Positions 18,260 through 26,943 of a stretch of 64,000 nt of DNA are shown here, in pieces. The first letter of the stretch is position 1, and every line of letters starts with the position of its first letter. The stretch is from Carboxylicivirga caseinilyticus. GTDB lineage: Bacteria; Bacteroidota; Bacteroidia; Bacteroidales; Marinilabiliaceae. The notes under the pieces were generated by a model, which worked only from the letters and a program-made list of their open reading frames with translations, searched no databases and was not told the DNA's origin. The stretch spans positions 1-64,000 of the forward strand of contig JAFMVE010000030.1 in the NCBI GenBank assembly GCA_025499705.1, given 5' to 3'. Both the position numbers and the translations under genes were made by a program.

Positions 18260-21200
18260 ATGAAAGATGATGTGCTTTTAAAGCAAAAACCCAGCAAGAA
18301 GGATAGGAAGGACATGATACAATACATCAACCTTCAGTTAGCATCGTTGGGGCAGCCCTTGTTTTACGACGAATCTGACGCTAAAACAAAATTCTCCAAC
18401 GCCAAGTTTCTATCACTTACTGAAGGGCTTATCAACAGTTTTAGAGAAAAATCACGTTTGTTATCAGACCACCTTTCCCCTGTTGATACACGCATTCAGA
18501 ATTTTCTTGATTCTTATCTGGCAGATGTCGAGTTTGATAATTCATTCCGACTACCAAACAAAACATTTGTATTAAACCAAAAAGGTTTGGCTCGCGAGGT
18601 GAGTTTACCTCCTAACAAAAATAGTTTTGAAAGTGAATTGGTTAAATCATACCGTGTAAAACAAGGTATCTTAAATAATCCGTTCAATGATAAAAGAACC
18701 ACAAAAGGTACTTTTCATATTGTAGAAGGAGGATTGCCTGTTCCACTTGATAAAAAAGAAGTGCCAAAAATAGCTTTTGCACACATGTTGCATGCAGCTA
18801 TGAATCCTTCAGAGGAGATGAATGTCCTGCCTTTTACAGCAATGCAGGAAGACAAAGCCAAAATAATGGTTTCTCTTTTGCTTCGTCCGGTTGTGTGCCC
18901 CGAAGTTAAAGGTGTAATCAGCGAAAAAAGTATGGAAGTACGCTTTTTCGCTCCTGGTAGTTTGGTGAGTAATCTTGATTTTGTTGAAAATATCTTCGGA
19001 AACGCAGGTGACCACAACTTAGCAGAAAATGACTCAGCTTTAGATATTGAACACTGGACAGGTACTACAGGATGTATCATTCTTGCACCTCAGTTAACGA
19101 AGCTGAAGAAAAAAGATATGGGTCTTCCACACTACGATGACGCTACAGAAAGACAGCGTAAAGATGGAATGTGTTGGAAAGATGCCGATGAATTATATAA
19201 CGAAGGAGGTGCTTTTAAAGTAACTTGTCGTGATGAACGTGGAGTTGTTGTAACGCTTATTGCAGATAACTACTACGGATATTCTAAAAAGGAAATTAAA
19301 ACCCAGATTGGTTATTCTGCCAATATTTATGGTTTGGTAGAAGAAGAGCATGCGGGTGGTGCCATTGCTTTTCCTCGTGGGATCATGGGTGAAAGTGTTT
19401 ATGGAGAATTATTCTCATCCAAATTAGGCCGGACTTATACATTCGAAGAGGCAAAAGCATTATTAGGCGATCGCATTGAGGTTAACACCGAAATGAACTA
19501 TGCGATTGATAAAAAATATCAGGATATTATCTACATACCTGAAAATGCTGATATTGATATTAATGCCAATAAAGTAAGTTGGGAATATAACGGAAAAGAG
19601 CAAAAGTTGAAATTGTCACCGGATAAATTTTATATCCATCCTTCAGGAAACAAATTTCAATTAGCAAAACATCCGGCTCAACCTTTGTGGAGAATTATCA
19701 ATACTGCTCCTGAAGGTATGTTCTGTCATAAACCATGTACTGTATCAGGTGGTGGTAAATCAGAAATCTCTAAATCAATGCAGAATGCCATTAAATATGG
19801 TACCTACAATATCGTTGATTTGGAAGAAGATTTTAAATTGGCCGACATGGTTATCGACTATGATTATTCGACCCGTTGGAAGGATATCAGACCTGATGCC
19901 AGTCCGTCTCGTCCATTATTAAGCCCTAAGCGTACATTGGGTTCTGCTGTTAAATTGTTAACTCCATCAGATCAATATAATGATGAATACAATAAATGGT
20001 TGACAGAGATTCCTGATCACATTCGTTCATTGGTACTGTTTCTTAAGAGATTGTACCGTAATGATCGTGAGCAAGGAAACTGGAAAGATTATATGTCAGT
20101 AGAGTTTATCAATGGCCGTAAAGGAACAACTTTATTGTACAAGCATAATAATGTATTAGCCAGCTATGTTCGTATTGGATTTGATCAGGAAGGAAACTGG
20201 TTATTACATAAATTGAGATCTGACTTTGTGCCTAGTCACAAGATACAGATGGAAGATGATATCTCTGCCTCAATTACATTGCCATCAAAGAGTCTGAAAG
20301 ATTTGAATCCGGAGTATTCAAACAAGAGTTTGAAAATGGTAGCCAACTGTGAGGCTCATCTTTTCCAACGTCCTGATGAGGCAATTCACAGAGGTTATGA
20401 TGTTGAAGCTGAAGCAGATATTGTTCAGGCCAACACGTTTCTAACCAATTATGAACCTTTAACTTATGAGGATGCGAAAGACTTATTAGAGGATGCGATT
20501 AGTTTTGAGCAATATACTCAGCCTGTTAAAGATCTGATTAAAGAGGTAGTTGAGTCTGGGAAAGATGGTTATTTTGTGGTTCCTTCACATCCTCGTATTG
20601 TAGATGGTGAGCCAACAAAAAATCCTCGTTACCTGCAAAGGAATATCTATACTGAGGAAACATTGGATAGCTATATGGCTGAAATAGGAATTCGTATGCA
20701 TCGCAAGATCAAGAACGAAGATCCGGTTATTTATCCTGTAAATGCTGTGCTTCCGGGTAGACGAAACAATCCGGCTGATCGTGCAGCAGGAATCAGACCT
20801 TTGGCTGTTTACAATCCAATTCACTACCAGGAGCTTCCTGAGTTGTTTATGGATTTCATCTGTAGCTTAACAGGTAAATCTCCTTCAACTACAGGAGCTG
20901 GATCAGAAGGTGCATTGACAAAAGGTCCGTTTAACATGTTGGTTCCAACATCTGACCTTAATAATGCATTGCTTTCTTATATTCTTACCGAATATCAGGG
21001 CTTCAGCTCTGCAGCAGGTTATGTGGGTGGCGAAAACAGATTTGACCATGACATCAGTATCCTGATTCCTGAAATCTGGGCACGTTTGGTACCGGAAGAC
21101 AGAGATCCTAAGACACTGATTGAAAATAAATGTCTTGAGAAACTGGAAGATTTCGAATACAATGGCGAGAAAGTATACGCAAGCCGTTTAGGTTACCGTA

Positions 21201-21739
21201 TTACCAAAAACTTTGCTTTCCGTTGTATGAACCGTTTGTTCGATGAACCTCTGGCTGTATTTAACGAGCATATGTTGAAACCAGAGAAGCAAAATATGGA
21301 AGATTTTGTGGATGGTATCAATAATATTGTTGAGGCTCAGAAGAAGGTTGCTCTAAGTTATTTTGAAGATGGAAGTGTTGATGGAGCCATTCCTCCGTTG
21401 AAGATTTTGCTTCACATTATGGCTTATGGCGAATATGAAGGAAAAGATATCAGTGATCCTGAATTGAGAAAGTATTTCGAACGTGATTATGTAATCAATA
21501 GTGATTGGTATAAAGCTCGTTTGAAGCACAAACAAGAGAAGGATGTGAAGTTCCATGCTGATCAGATTGCTTATCTTGAAGCTTTCAAAGCTAATCCGGA
21601 TAACAGTGCAATCATAGACGAAATGGATATTGAAACCCGTTTGAAACGTGCAAAAGAATTATTGGCACATGCATCATCTGATGCTTACCTTTCAGAATTG
21701 GAAGGAACTATTGGAGCTGATATTTTGTATACGAAATAA
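18260..21739 (+). CDS. Probable PPi-type phosphoenolpyruvate carboxykinase
   Basis: PPi-type PEPCK interconverts PEP + CO2 + phosphate with oxaloacetate + pyrophosphate and is a ~130-kDa cytoplasmic enzyme known from Entamoeba and Propionibacterium. This product, 1159 residues from the ATG at 18260, has that unusual size. It carries CTVSGGGKSEIS with K500, which aligns with the kinase-1a loop GLSGTGKT of ATP/GTP PEPCKs, and Gly/Pro-rich conserved stretches such as TGKSPSTTGAGSEG near residue 880. The N-terminus (INLQLASLG) also resembles the family as I recall it. No other domain family is evident. The gene is alone, with its own promoter candidate and a terminator. The assignment is from memory of the family and needs alignment. 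Confidence 0.7.
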   Translation: MKDDVLLKQKPSKKDRKDMIQYINLQLASLGQPLFYDESDAKTKFSNAKFLSLTEGLINSFREKSRLLSDHLSPVDTRIQNFLDSYLADVEFDNSFRLPNKTFVLNQKGLAREVSLPPNKNSFESELVKSYRVKQGILNNPFNDKRTTKGTFHIVEGGLPVPLDKKEVPKIAFAHMLHAAMNPSEEMNVLPFTAMQEDKAKIMVSLLLRPVVCPEVKGVISEKSMEVRFFAPGSLVSNLDFVENIFGNAGDHNLAENDSALDIEHWTGTTGCIILAPQLTKLKKKDMGLPHYDDATERQRKDGMCWKDADELYNEGGAFKVTCRDERGVVVTLIADNYYGYSKKEIKTQIGYSANIYGLVEEEHAGGAIAFPRGIMGESVYGELFSSKLGRTYTFEEAKALLGDRIEVNTEMNYAIDKKYQDIIYIPENADIDINANKVSWEYNGKEQKLKLSPDKFYIHPSGNKFQLAKHPAQPLWRIINTAPEGMFCHKPCTVSGGGKSEISKSMQNAIKYGTYNIVDLEEDFKLADMVIDYDYSTRWKDIRPDASPSRPLLSPKRTLGSAVKLLTPSDQYNDEYNKWLTEIPDHIRSLVLFLKRLYRNDREQGNWKDYMSVEFINGRKGTTLLYKHNNVLASYVRIGFDQEGNWLLHKLRSDFVPSHKIQMEDDISASITLPSKSLKDLNPEYSNKSLKMVANCEAHLFQRPDEAIHRGYDVEAEADIVQANTFLTNYEPLTYEDAKDLLEDAISFEQYTQPVKDLIKEVVESGKDGYFVVPSHPRIVDGEPTKNPRYLQRNIYTEETLDSYMAEIGIRMHRKIKNEDPVIYPVNAVLPGRRNNPADRAAGIRPLAVYNPIHYQELPELFMDFICSLTGKSPSTTGAGSEGALTKGPFNMLVPTSDLNNALLSYILTEYQGFSSAAGYVGGENRFDHDISILIPEIWARLVPEDRDPKTLIENKCLEKLEDFEYNGEKVYASRLGYRITKNFAFRCMNRLFDEPLAVFNEHMLKPEKQNMEDFVDGINNIVEAQKKVALSYFEDGSVDGAIPPLKILLHIMAYGEYEGKDISDPELRKYFERDYVINSDWYKARLKHKQEKDVKFHADQIAYLEAFKANPDNSAIIDEMDIETRLKRAKELLAHASSDAYLSELEGTIGADILYTK

Positions 21740-21762
21740 TTTACAATTGTTGAATAAAAACG

Positions 21763-21797
21763 AAGGCTACTCATTTTGAGTGGCCTTTTGTTTTTTA
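21763..21797 (+). terminator. Terminator of the PEPCK-like gene
   Basis: AAGGC-ACTC (21763-21772) pairs with GAGT-GCCTT (21778-21787) around ATTTT, followed by a T-rich run to 21797. It lies just before the stop of the convergent kinase gene. Confidence 0.8.
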
Positions 21798-23603
21798 AAG
21801 GGGTAATGAAATTCGAACGGTTGTGCCCATGCCCAATTCAGATTCAAAGAGTAACTGACCATTGTGTTCCTCAATAATCTTTTGAGTTATTGATAATCCT
21901 AAACCTGTTCCTTCACCCGATGGTTTGGTTGTGAAGAATGGCTCTGTTAATCGGTTAATATCCTCAGGGCTTATGCCTTTACCGCTATCAATAAAAACAA
22001 GCTGAACGTTATCATTATCAACTAATGTTTTAATAATAATCTTACCTTCTTTAGTAATAGCCTGAGCGGCATTATTTAGAATGTTGATTATAACCTGGTG
22101 CAGTTGCCCTTCGTTACCCGAAATAATAATAGGCTCATAATAGAATTGTCTTTCAATTTCAATTCTATGTTTTATTTTATTCGAAAGGATATTTAAACAG
22201 TTATCAATGATAGTATGAATATTGAAATGTTCTGTTTTCTCATTTTTTTGTCTGCTGAATTGATTTAAACTGGCTACAATATCTGCCGATCGGCTTACAC
22301 CTTCATTAATTGAATTCAGAAGAATGTTAATTTCTTCAGGTATGTCATTGTAATTGTCTTCAAAATAGGCTTCTAAACCTAATGAGCCGGCCTGTATGTA
22401 TTGTAAAGGACTGTTTACTTCGTGGGCTATGCCTGCTGACAAAACACCTAAGGTTGCCATTTTCTCCGACCTTAACAGTTTTTCATGAGCACTCTTTAAC
22501 TCTTCAAGAGTCGTTCTTAATTCCTCTTTTTGGTAAATCAGATCCCCGTTGATTCTCGTTAGTTCATCATTTGCCCGGTGCAAGGCAACAGTTCTTTCTT
22601 GTACTAAATCTTCCAGGCGGTTTCTGTAATTATCTAACTGTATTTGTATTTTTTTCTTTTCATCAATATCTCTAACAACAGCCAATAATTTGTTTTGACC
22701 AAGAATTCTGGCTTTTTTCATTGATACCTCTATCCAGAATGTTTCCCCATTTCTTTTGGTTGAAAGCCATTCGAAAACGGTACTTCCGTGTTCTATTACT
22801 TCCGTGAAATATTTTTTAACTTCCTCATAACCATATCCTTCTTTATTCTTATTCAGTTCTTTCCATTCTATAAACTGTATCTCTTCCCTTATATAACCAT
22901 ACATCTCTAGCATGGCATCGTTTACATCTTCAATATTTCCCTGGTAGTCCATTTTGAAGATAGCATCGGTTGATGAATTAAATATCTCGCGATAACTCTG
23001 TTCGCTAAATGTCAGGCTTCTGTTTTTTTGTTTCAGGTCTTGAAGCAGACGAAAAAAGGAAGTATTAAATTGCGTAAGGATAATTAAAATAGAAATGGAC
23101 ACAAATCCTAAAATCAAAAGGGCCAGAATCCATGTCTGTATATGAGAGTATCGTTCAAGGTCGATATCTCTTACGGAGAGATAACCACTAACGTGTAACA
23201 GACCCAATAAAACGATGGCGGCAATGGTACTTAAAAAGATAATAACAGAATGTTTAAGGCTAAATGCCATGGTTGAAAAGAAGGGTACCATGATAATCAA
23301 TGGCAGATACTCTGAATAAATTCCTAGCCAGGCAACATGAAGTATAACAACTGTTATCAGTGCAAATATCAGAATGGACGATTTAATTTTCAGGCTGAGC
23401 CTTTTCCTAAATATGGCTACTGATATTGCAAGAGATAACGTAAATGTATTTACTATGTAATTCAGTTTATTAAAATAGTTTGGCACATCGCTAAAGCTAA
23501 GCGCAAAAGCGGTAGCATACATCAATCCCCCAACAACCAATGAAATGTTTACAATTCGGTTTTTAAGAGAATCAATCCCGATATTTGATTCTTGTCTCCC
23601 CAT
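21795..23603 (-). CDS. Membrane PAS-domain sensor histidine kinase
   Basis: A 602-residue kinase. About five or six membrane segments fill residues 15-180. A PAS domain (~205-315, SYREIFNSSTDAIFKMD) and a coiled coil (~320-385) follow, then the H-box GIAHEVNSPLQY with H394. The catalytic ATPase domain has an N-box (INILNNAAQAI), G1 (DSGKGIS) and G2 (GTGLGLSI). All kinase motifs look intact. No receiver or response regulator gene is adjacent, so it is an orphan kinase whose partner is elsewhere. The membrane part may sense a membrane or small-molecule signal, but the ligand is unknown. It has its own promoter candidate. Confidence 0.9.
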   Translation of the reverse strand: MGRQESNIGIDSLKNRIVNISLVVGGLMYATAFALSFSDVPNYFNKLNYIVNTFTLSLAISVAIFRKRLSLKIKSSILIFALITVVILHVAWLGIYSEYLPLIIMVPFFSTMAFSLKHSVIIFLSTIAAIVLLGLLHVSGYLSVRDIDLERYSHIQTWILALLILGFVSISILIILTQFNTSFFRLLQDLKQKNRSLTFSEQSYREIFNSSTDAIFKMDYQGNIEDVNDAMLEMYGYIREEIQFIEWKELNKNKEGYGYEEVKKYFTEVIEHGSTVFEWLSTKRNGETFWIEVSMKKARILGQNKLLAVVRDIDEKKKIQIQLDNYRNRLEDLVQERTVALHRANDELTRINGDLIYQKEELRTTLEELKSAHEKLLRSEKMATLGVLSAGIAHEVNSPLQYIQAGSLGLEAYFEDNYNDIPEEINILLNSINEGVSRSADIVASLNQFSRQKNEKTEHFNIHTIIDNCLNILSNKIKHRIEIERQFYYEPIIISGNEGQLHQVIINILNNAAQAITKEGKIIIKTLVDNDNVQLVFIDSGKGISPEDINRLTEPFFTTKPSGEGTGLGLSITQKIIEEHNGQLLFESELGMGTTVRISLPL

Positions 23604-23699
23604 TTGGTATATCTTCCAACTCCCCCAAAATGCTTTCTGATAATACAGAATAGCATTAGTTATTTAATAATACCTGTTGTTATTTTCCCTTACTAAACA

Positions 23700-23707
23700 C
23701 AAAGTTA
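23700..23707 (-). promoter_or_regulatory. Candidate -7 element for the PAS kinase gene
   Basis: The minus strand reads TAACTTTG, an exact TAnnTTTG, about 100 bases upstream of the start at 23603. It falls in the 148-base gap after the MBL-fold gene, suggesting separate transcription of the kinase. Confidence 0.4.
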
Positions 23708-23751
23708 GTTATTTTGATTCAAACAGTAATCAACTAACTATATATCAACAG

Positions 23752-24570
23752 TCAGAATTCGATACGTGCGCCACTATTAAAGGTTATAACCTTATGATGA
23801 AAAAATTGTTCAAATAATGTAATGGCCTCATCACCTGTGCAGTGATTCAAACCCCATTGATCAACGCGAATGGTTTTTAATCCTTCAATTACATTTTTGA
23901 TTTCTTCTTCTGATCTTCCGTTTAAGTGTAATCCGCCACCTATAAAACTATATTGATCAATGCCTAGTTGAGATTTAATGGTTTCAGTAATATTTACAAT
24001 GCCGTTGTGTGCACAACCGCTTAATAAAGCCGTGTGGTCATTTTCTTTTGCAACCACCACCACTTCATCTTCGAACGGATCAGGCATATACTCATTTTCA
24101 TTTTTATATACCAAGCGCTGGTTTAATATGGGGGTTTGTCCTGCGCTGGTTAAGTTGGTAACTACCCAGAAATCAGTAAATAGTTCCACTGTTTTGTCAA
24201 TAAATTGAATGCGATCAGCAAAAGTCTTCCATTCTTCTTTCCAGGGAATTCCATTTGACTTAATCATATTGGCTGACCGTGAGAATCGCTCTTTAAAAGC
24301 ATCGGTATGCATTATTACCTTTGCTTTTGAATTGATTTTTAAGAAGGAGGGCAAGCCGCCGGTATGATCATAATGGCCATGACTAAGAATGACGTAATCA
24401 ATGTTTTTTAAATCAATTCCTAAAGCGTGAGCATTGTGAATAAACTTATCAGACTGACCTACATCAAACAGCACAGCTTTGTTATTCACTTCCAGATAGG
24501 TTGATAATCCGTGTTCGCAGAGGATCTGTTGATCGTGACTTTTGTTTTCGATGACATTTATTATTTTCAC
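23752..24570 (-). CDS. MBL-fold metallo-hydrolase
   Basis: A 272-residue member of the metallo-beta-lactamase fold. The metal-binding motif SHGHYDHTGG lies at about residues 63-72, preceded by LFDVGQSDKFIHNA, and SGCAHNGIVNI supplies the next histidine. The overall pattern resembles the archaeal dihydropterin ribofuranosyl aminobenzene 5'-phosphate synthase-like group, a frequent annotation for such proteins, but its substrate is not known. It is divergent from the TraB/GumN gene with 42 bases between the starts. Confidence 0.8.
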   Translation of the reverse strand: MKIINVIENKSHDQQILCEHGLSTYLEVNNKAVLFDVGQSDKFIHNAHALGIDLKNIDYVILSHGHYDHTGGLPSFLKINSKAKVIMHTDAFKERFSRSANMIKSNGIPWKEEWKTFADRIQFIDKTVELFTDFWVVTNLTSAGQTPILNQRLVYKNENEYMPDPFEDEVVVVAKENDHTALLSGCAHNGIVNITETIKSQLGIDQYSFIGGGLHLNGRSEEEIKNVIEGLKTIRVDQWGLNHCTGDEAITLFEQFFHHKVITFNSGARIEF

Positions 24571-24612
24571 TACCTTTCAATTCAATTTTAGAGATAAATC
24601 AAGAACTAAATT

Positions 24613-25464
24613 ATGAAGAAATTACTAGCATTAACCCTTTTTGTATTTTTAATTAGCCTTTCGTACGGGCAAAATTCATTGTTGTGGGAGATTAGTGGGA
24701 ATGGACTTGAAAAACCTTCGTATCTTTTTGGTACTATTCATGTTATTTGTCCCGATGATTTTTTTATGCCGGAGCAGACATCCGAAAAGCTGAACAGCTG
24801 TGAGCAACTGATGCTGGAGATGGATATAACTGATCCTACCGTATTGCAAACAGTTCAGCAAGGAATGATGAATCCCCAGATGAAGAATATAAAGAGTGAC
24901 CTATCGGAAGAAGATCAGGAATTACTTAATAAAGTACTTACTCAAACCCTGGGTGTTGGAATTGATCAGCTGGGAATACTTAAGCCCTGGGCTTTATCAA
25001 CCATGTTAAGTGTAAAGCTGGCATTAAATTGCGAACAACCTGCTCAATATGAGATGGAGTTTTCTAAAATGGCCGGTGAAGCCAAACTTCCTGTTGTGAG
25101 CCTTGAAACCGCCACAGAGCAAATAGCCATTTTTGAAAATATACCCTACGAAAAACAGCTTGAACTACTAATGGATGGTATTATAAATAAGGATGAAGAC
25201 AAGGCTTTATTTGTTGAGATGGTAGCAGTTTATAAAAAGCAAGATATTAATGCTCTGTACCAATATATTCTGGAAGAAGGTGAGATGGAGGACTTTAGTG
25301 AATTTTTGCTGGATAACAGAAATGTGAAATGGGTGCCTGTTATTGCAAAAACAATCAATGCCAAACCAAGTTTTATAGCTGTGGGTGCCGGGCATCTTGC
25401 AGGAGAGAATGGACTGATAAAACTTCTAAGAAAAGAAGGATACAAGGTTGAACCTGTTCAATAA
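24613..25464 (+). CDS. TraB/GumN-family protein, exported
   Basis: The 283-residue protein begins with a signal peptide (MKKLLALTLFVFLISLSYGQ). It continues with the family landmarks SYLFGTIHVICPDDFF (~36-51), LMLEMDITDP and, near the C-terminus, FIAVGAGHLAGENGLIKLLRKEGYKVEPV. TraB/GumN proteins have a Tiki-like fold with conserved GxxH/GxxxH histidines, some of which act as metalloproteases. The two motifs here (GTIH and GAGH) are intact. The substrate is unknown. It is a single gene closed by a strong terminator shared with the convergent gene. Confidence 0.85.
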   Translation: MKKLLALTLFVFLISLSYGQNSLLWEISGNGLEKPSYLFGTIHVICPDDFFMPEQTSEKLNSCEQLMLEMDITDPTVLQTVQQGMMNPQMKNIKSDLSEEDQELLNKVLTQTLGVGIDQLGILKPWALSTMLSVKLALNCEQPAQYEMEFSKMAGEAKLPVVSLETATEQIAIFENIPYEKQLELLMDGIINKDEDKALFVEMVAVYKKQDINALYQYILEEGEMEDFSEFLLDNRNVKWVPVIAKTINAKPSFIAVGAGHLAGENGLIKLLRKEGYKVEPVQ

Positions 25465-25471
25465 ATATGAA

Positions 25472-25497
25472 AAAGCGGAAGACCGGTCTTCCGCTTT
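25472..25497. terminator. Bidirectional terminator
   Basis: A perfect 26-base palindrome (13-bp arms starting AAAGCGGAAGACC) lies between the convergent TraB/GumN and LVIVD lipoprotein genes. A-rich sequence on the left and T-rich sequence on the right let it serve both strands. Confidence 0.85.
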
Positions 25498-25539
25498 ATT
25501 AAAGTAATCAGAGCTATGTTAAGGCTCAACATAGTGTTG

Positions 25540-26832
25540 TTAATCTTCCGAAGCAACTACTCTAATAGAGCTTAGCAACTTCATGTCATTTATATTAGTA
25601 TAGTCGTATTGATAAAAGCCATCTTCTCCAATGGTGAGTAAAATATCGCCCAGTGGAATCACATCAAAAGCATGGATATCATTAAACTGCTTTAGCTGAT
25701 TGGAAATATCCATTTGTTCGGGCAATGATGCATCAAACACGCGTAAACCGTCATCACCGTCACATACAAATAAGTAATCACCATCAATGCCTAATCCATG
25801 CGGATTTGTTAGTACTACAGAATTTTTAAGCAATGGTGTTTCTATATTCCTTATATCAATAACATCCAACTGATTGGTGTTGCCTCCGCAAAAGTTATTT
25901 GCACGAAGGGTAACAAAAGCATACTCGTCGTTTACCACAACCGGATCGCAGGCTGTTATGTGGCTGTAACCTGATATATATTCAGGTACTTCAGGATTGC
26001 TAAGACTAAAAATCTGCATTCCACTTTGTCCACCAATAAACAACTTATCGTTTTTGATAAATAATGTTTCCGCATTGTTATTGGTATAAAAACCATTTTT
26101 TGAGATTGGTGTATCCGGTGATGTTATGTCGAAAACATCAACATACCACCCTTGCTGAATCACGTATAAATAATTCTGATACAACATAAAACGGGCAAGC
26201 GATCCAGCTGTTCCTTGTGTGTCTGAACTTTGACCCGATGCTTCAGCTCCAGCCGAATTAAACATGGCATAATCGGCTGTATAAAGGATGTCGTAATAAA
26301 TGGGGTAATCATTTTCAATTACTTCTTCGCGCACTTCTTTAACAGTCCAATCAACCACTACCCCTTTTGAGTAGTCAATTGAACCTACCCTGTAATCATT
26401 CTTTGTTTCAGGTACTGTGTAATTAAAAACACTTTTTATCCGATGTTTTTCAACTGGATTATCGAGAGTTGAAATATCAATAGCCACCAAATCAATATAA
26501 CTGTCGGCATAAAGCAAATCACCTTTGATAGCAATATCTACATTACCAGGTATTTCAATAAATGTTTTATAAACAGGAGTCTCTGGGTTTGAATTGTCAT
26601 AAACATGTACGCCCTTCATCAATTCATTGATAAAAATGAAATTGTCTTTAAAATAAATCTTACCCGGCACTTCCAATGGTTGCTCATCAGTTTCTTTGAT
26701 GCTTTTCCGCAAATCTTCGTACGACATGTAAACAGGTTCGTTTACCAGATATTCTTCATAGGTTTTATCCTGGCATCCACTCAGTGCGATAAGCGATATC
26801 AGAAATAAAATGTAGCTGTACTTGATATTCAT
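25540..26832 (-). CDS. LVIVD-repeat lipoprotein
   Basis: A 430-residue exported lipoprotein. The signal peptide ends in the lipobox LSGC, giving lipidated C20. The rest is a beta-propeller-like series of repeats of the LVIVD type, for example GKIYFKDNFIFINELMKGVHVYD, DVAIKGDLLYADSYIDLVAIDIS and GDYLFVCDGDDGLRVFD. It is predicted to sit on the periplasmic or outer face of the outer membrane. No enzyme motif is visible, so it probably binds another protein or a polymer. It is transcribed alone, divergent from priA across about 110 bases. Confidence 0.8.
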   Translation of the reverse strand: MNIKYSYILFLISLIALSGCQDKTYEEYLVNEPVYMSYEDLRKSIKETDEQPLEVPGKIYFKDNFIFINELMKGVHVYDNSNPETPVYKTFIEIPGNVDIAIKGDLLYADSYIDLVAIDISTLDNPVEKHRIKSVFNYTVPETKNDYRVGSIDYSKGVVVDWTVKEVREEVIENDYPIYYDILYTADYAMFNSAGAEASGQSSDTQGTAGSLARFMLYQNYLYVIQQGWYVDVFDITSPDTPISKNGFYTNNNAETLFIKNDKLFIGGQSGMQIFSLSNPEVPEYISGYSHITACDPVVVNDEYAFVTLRANNFCGGNTNQLDVIDIRNIETPLLKNSVVLTNPHGLGIDGDYLFVCDGDDGLRVFDASLPEQMDISNQLKQFNDIHAFDVIPLGDILLTIGEDGFYQYDYTNINDMKLLSSIRVVASED

Positions 26833-26914
26833 AGTCAGGTTTTAAATCAGTTTATTATTAGATGGCATTTTATGGTAAAGGTTGCTTTTGAATAAAAATT
26901 CCGAAAGGACTATG

Positions 26915-26922
26915 TATCTTTA
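26915..26922 (+). promoter_or_regulatory. Candidate -7 element for priA
   Basis: TATCTTTA matches TAnnTTTG at seven of eight positions. The start of transcription would be near 26929, which favours the second ATG (26944) over the first (26932). Confidence 0.35.
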
Positions 26923-26943
26923 AAGCCATAAATGCATTCTTTA

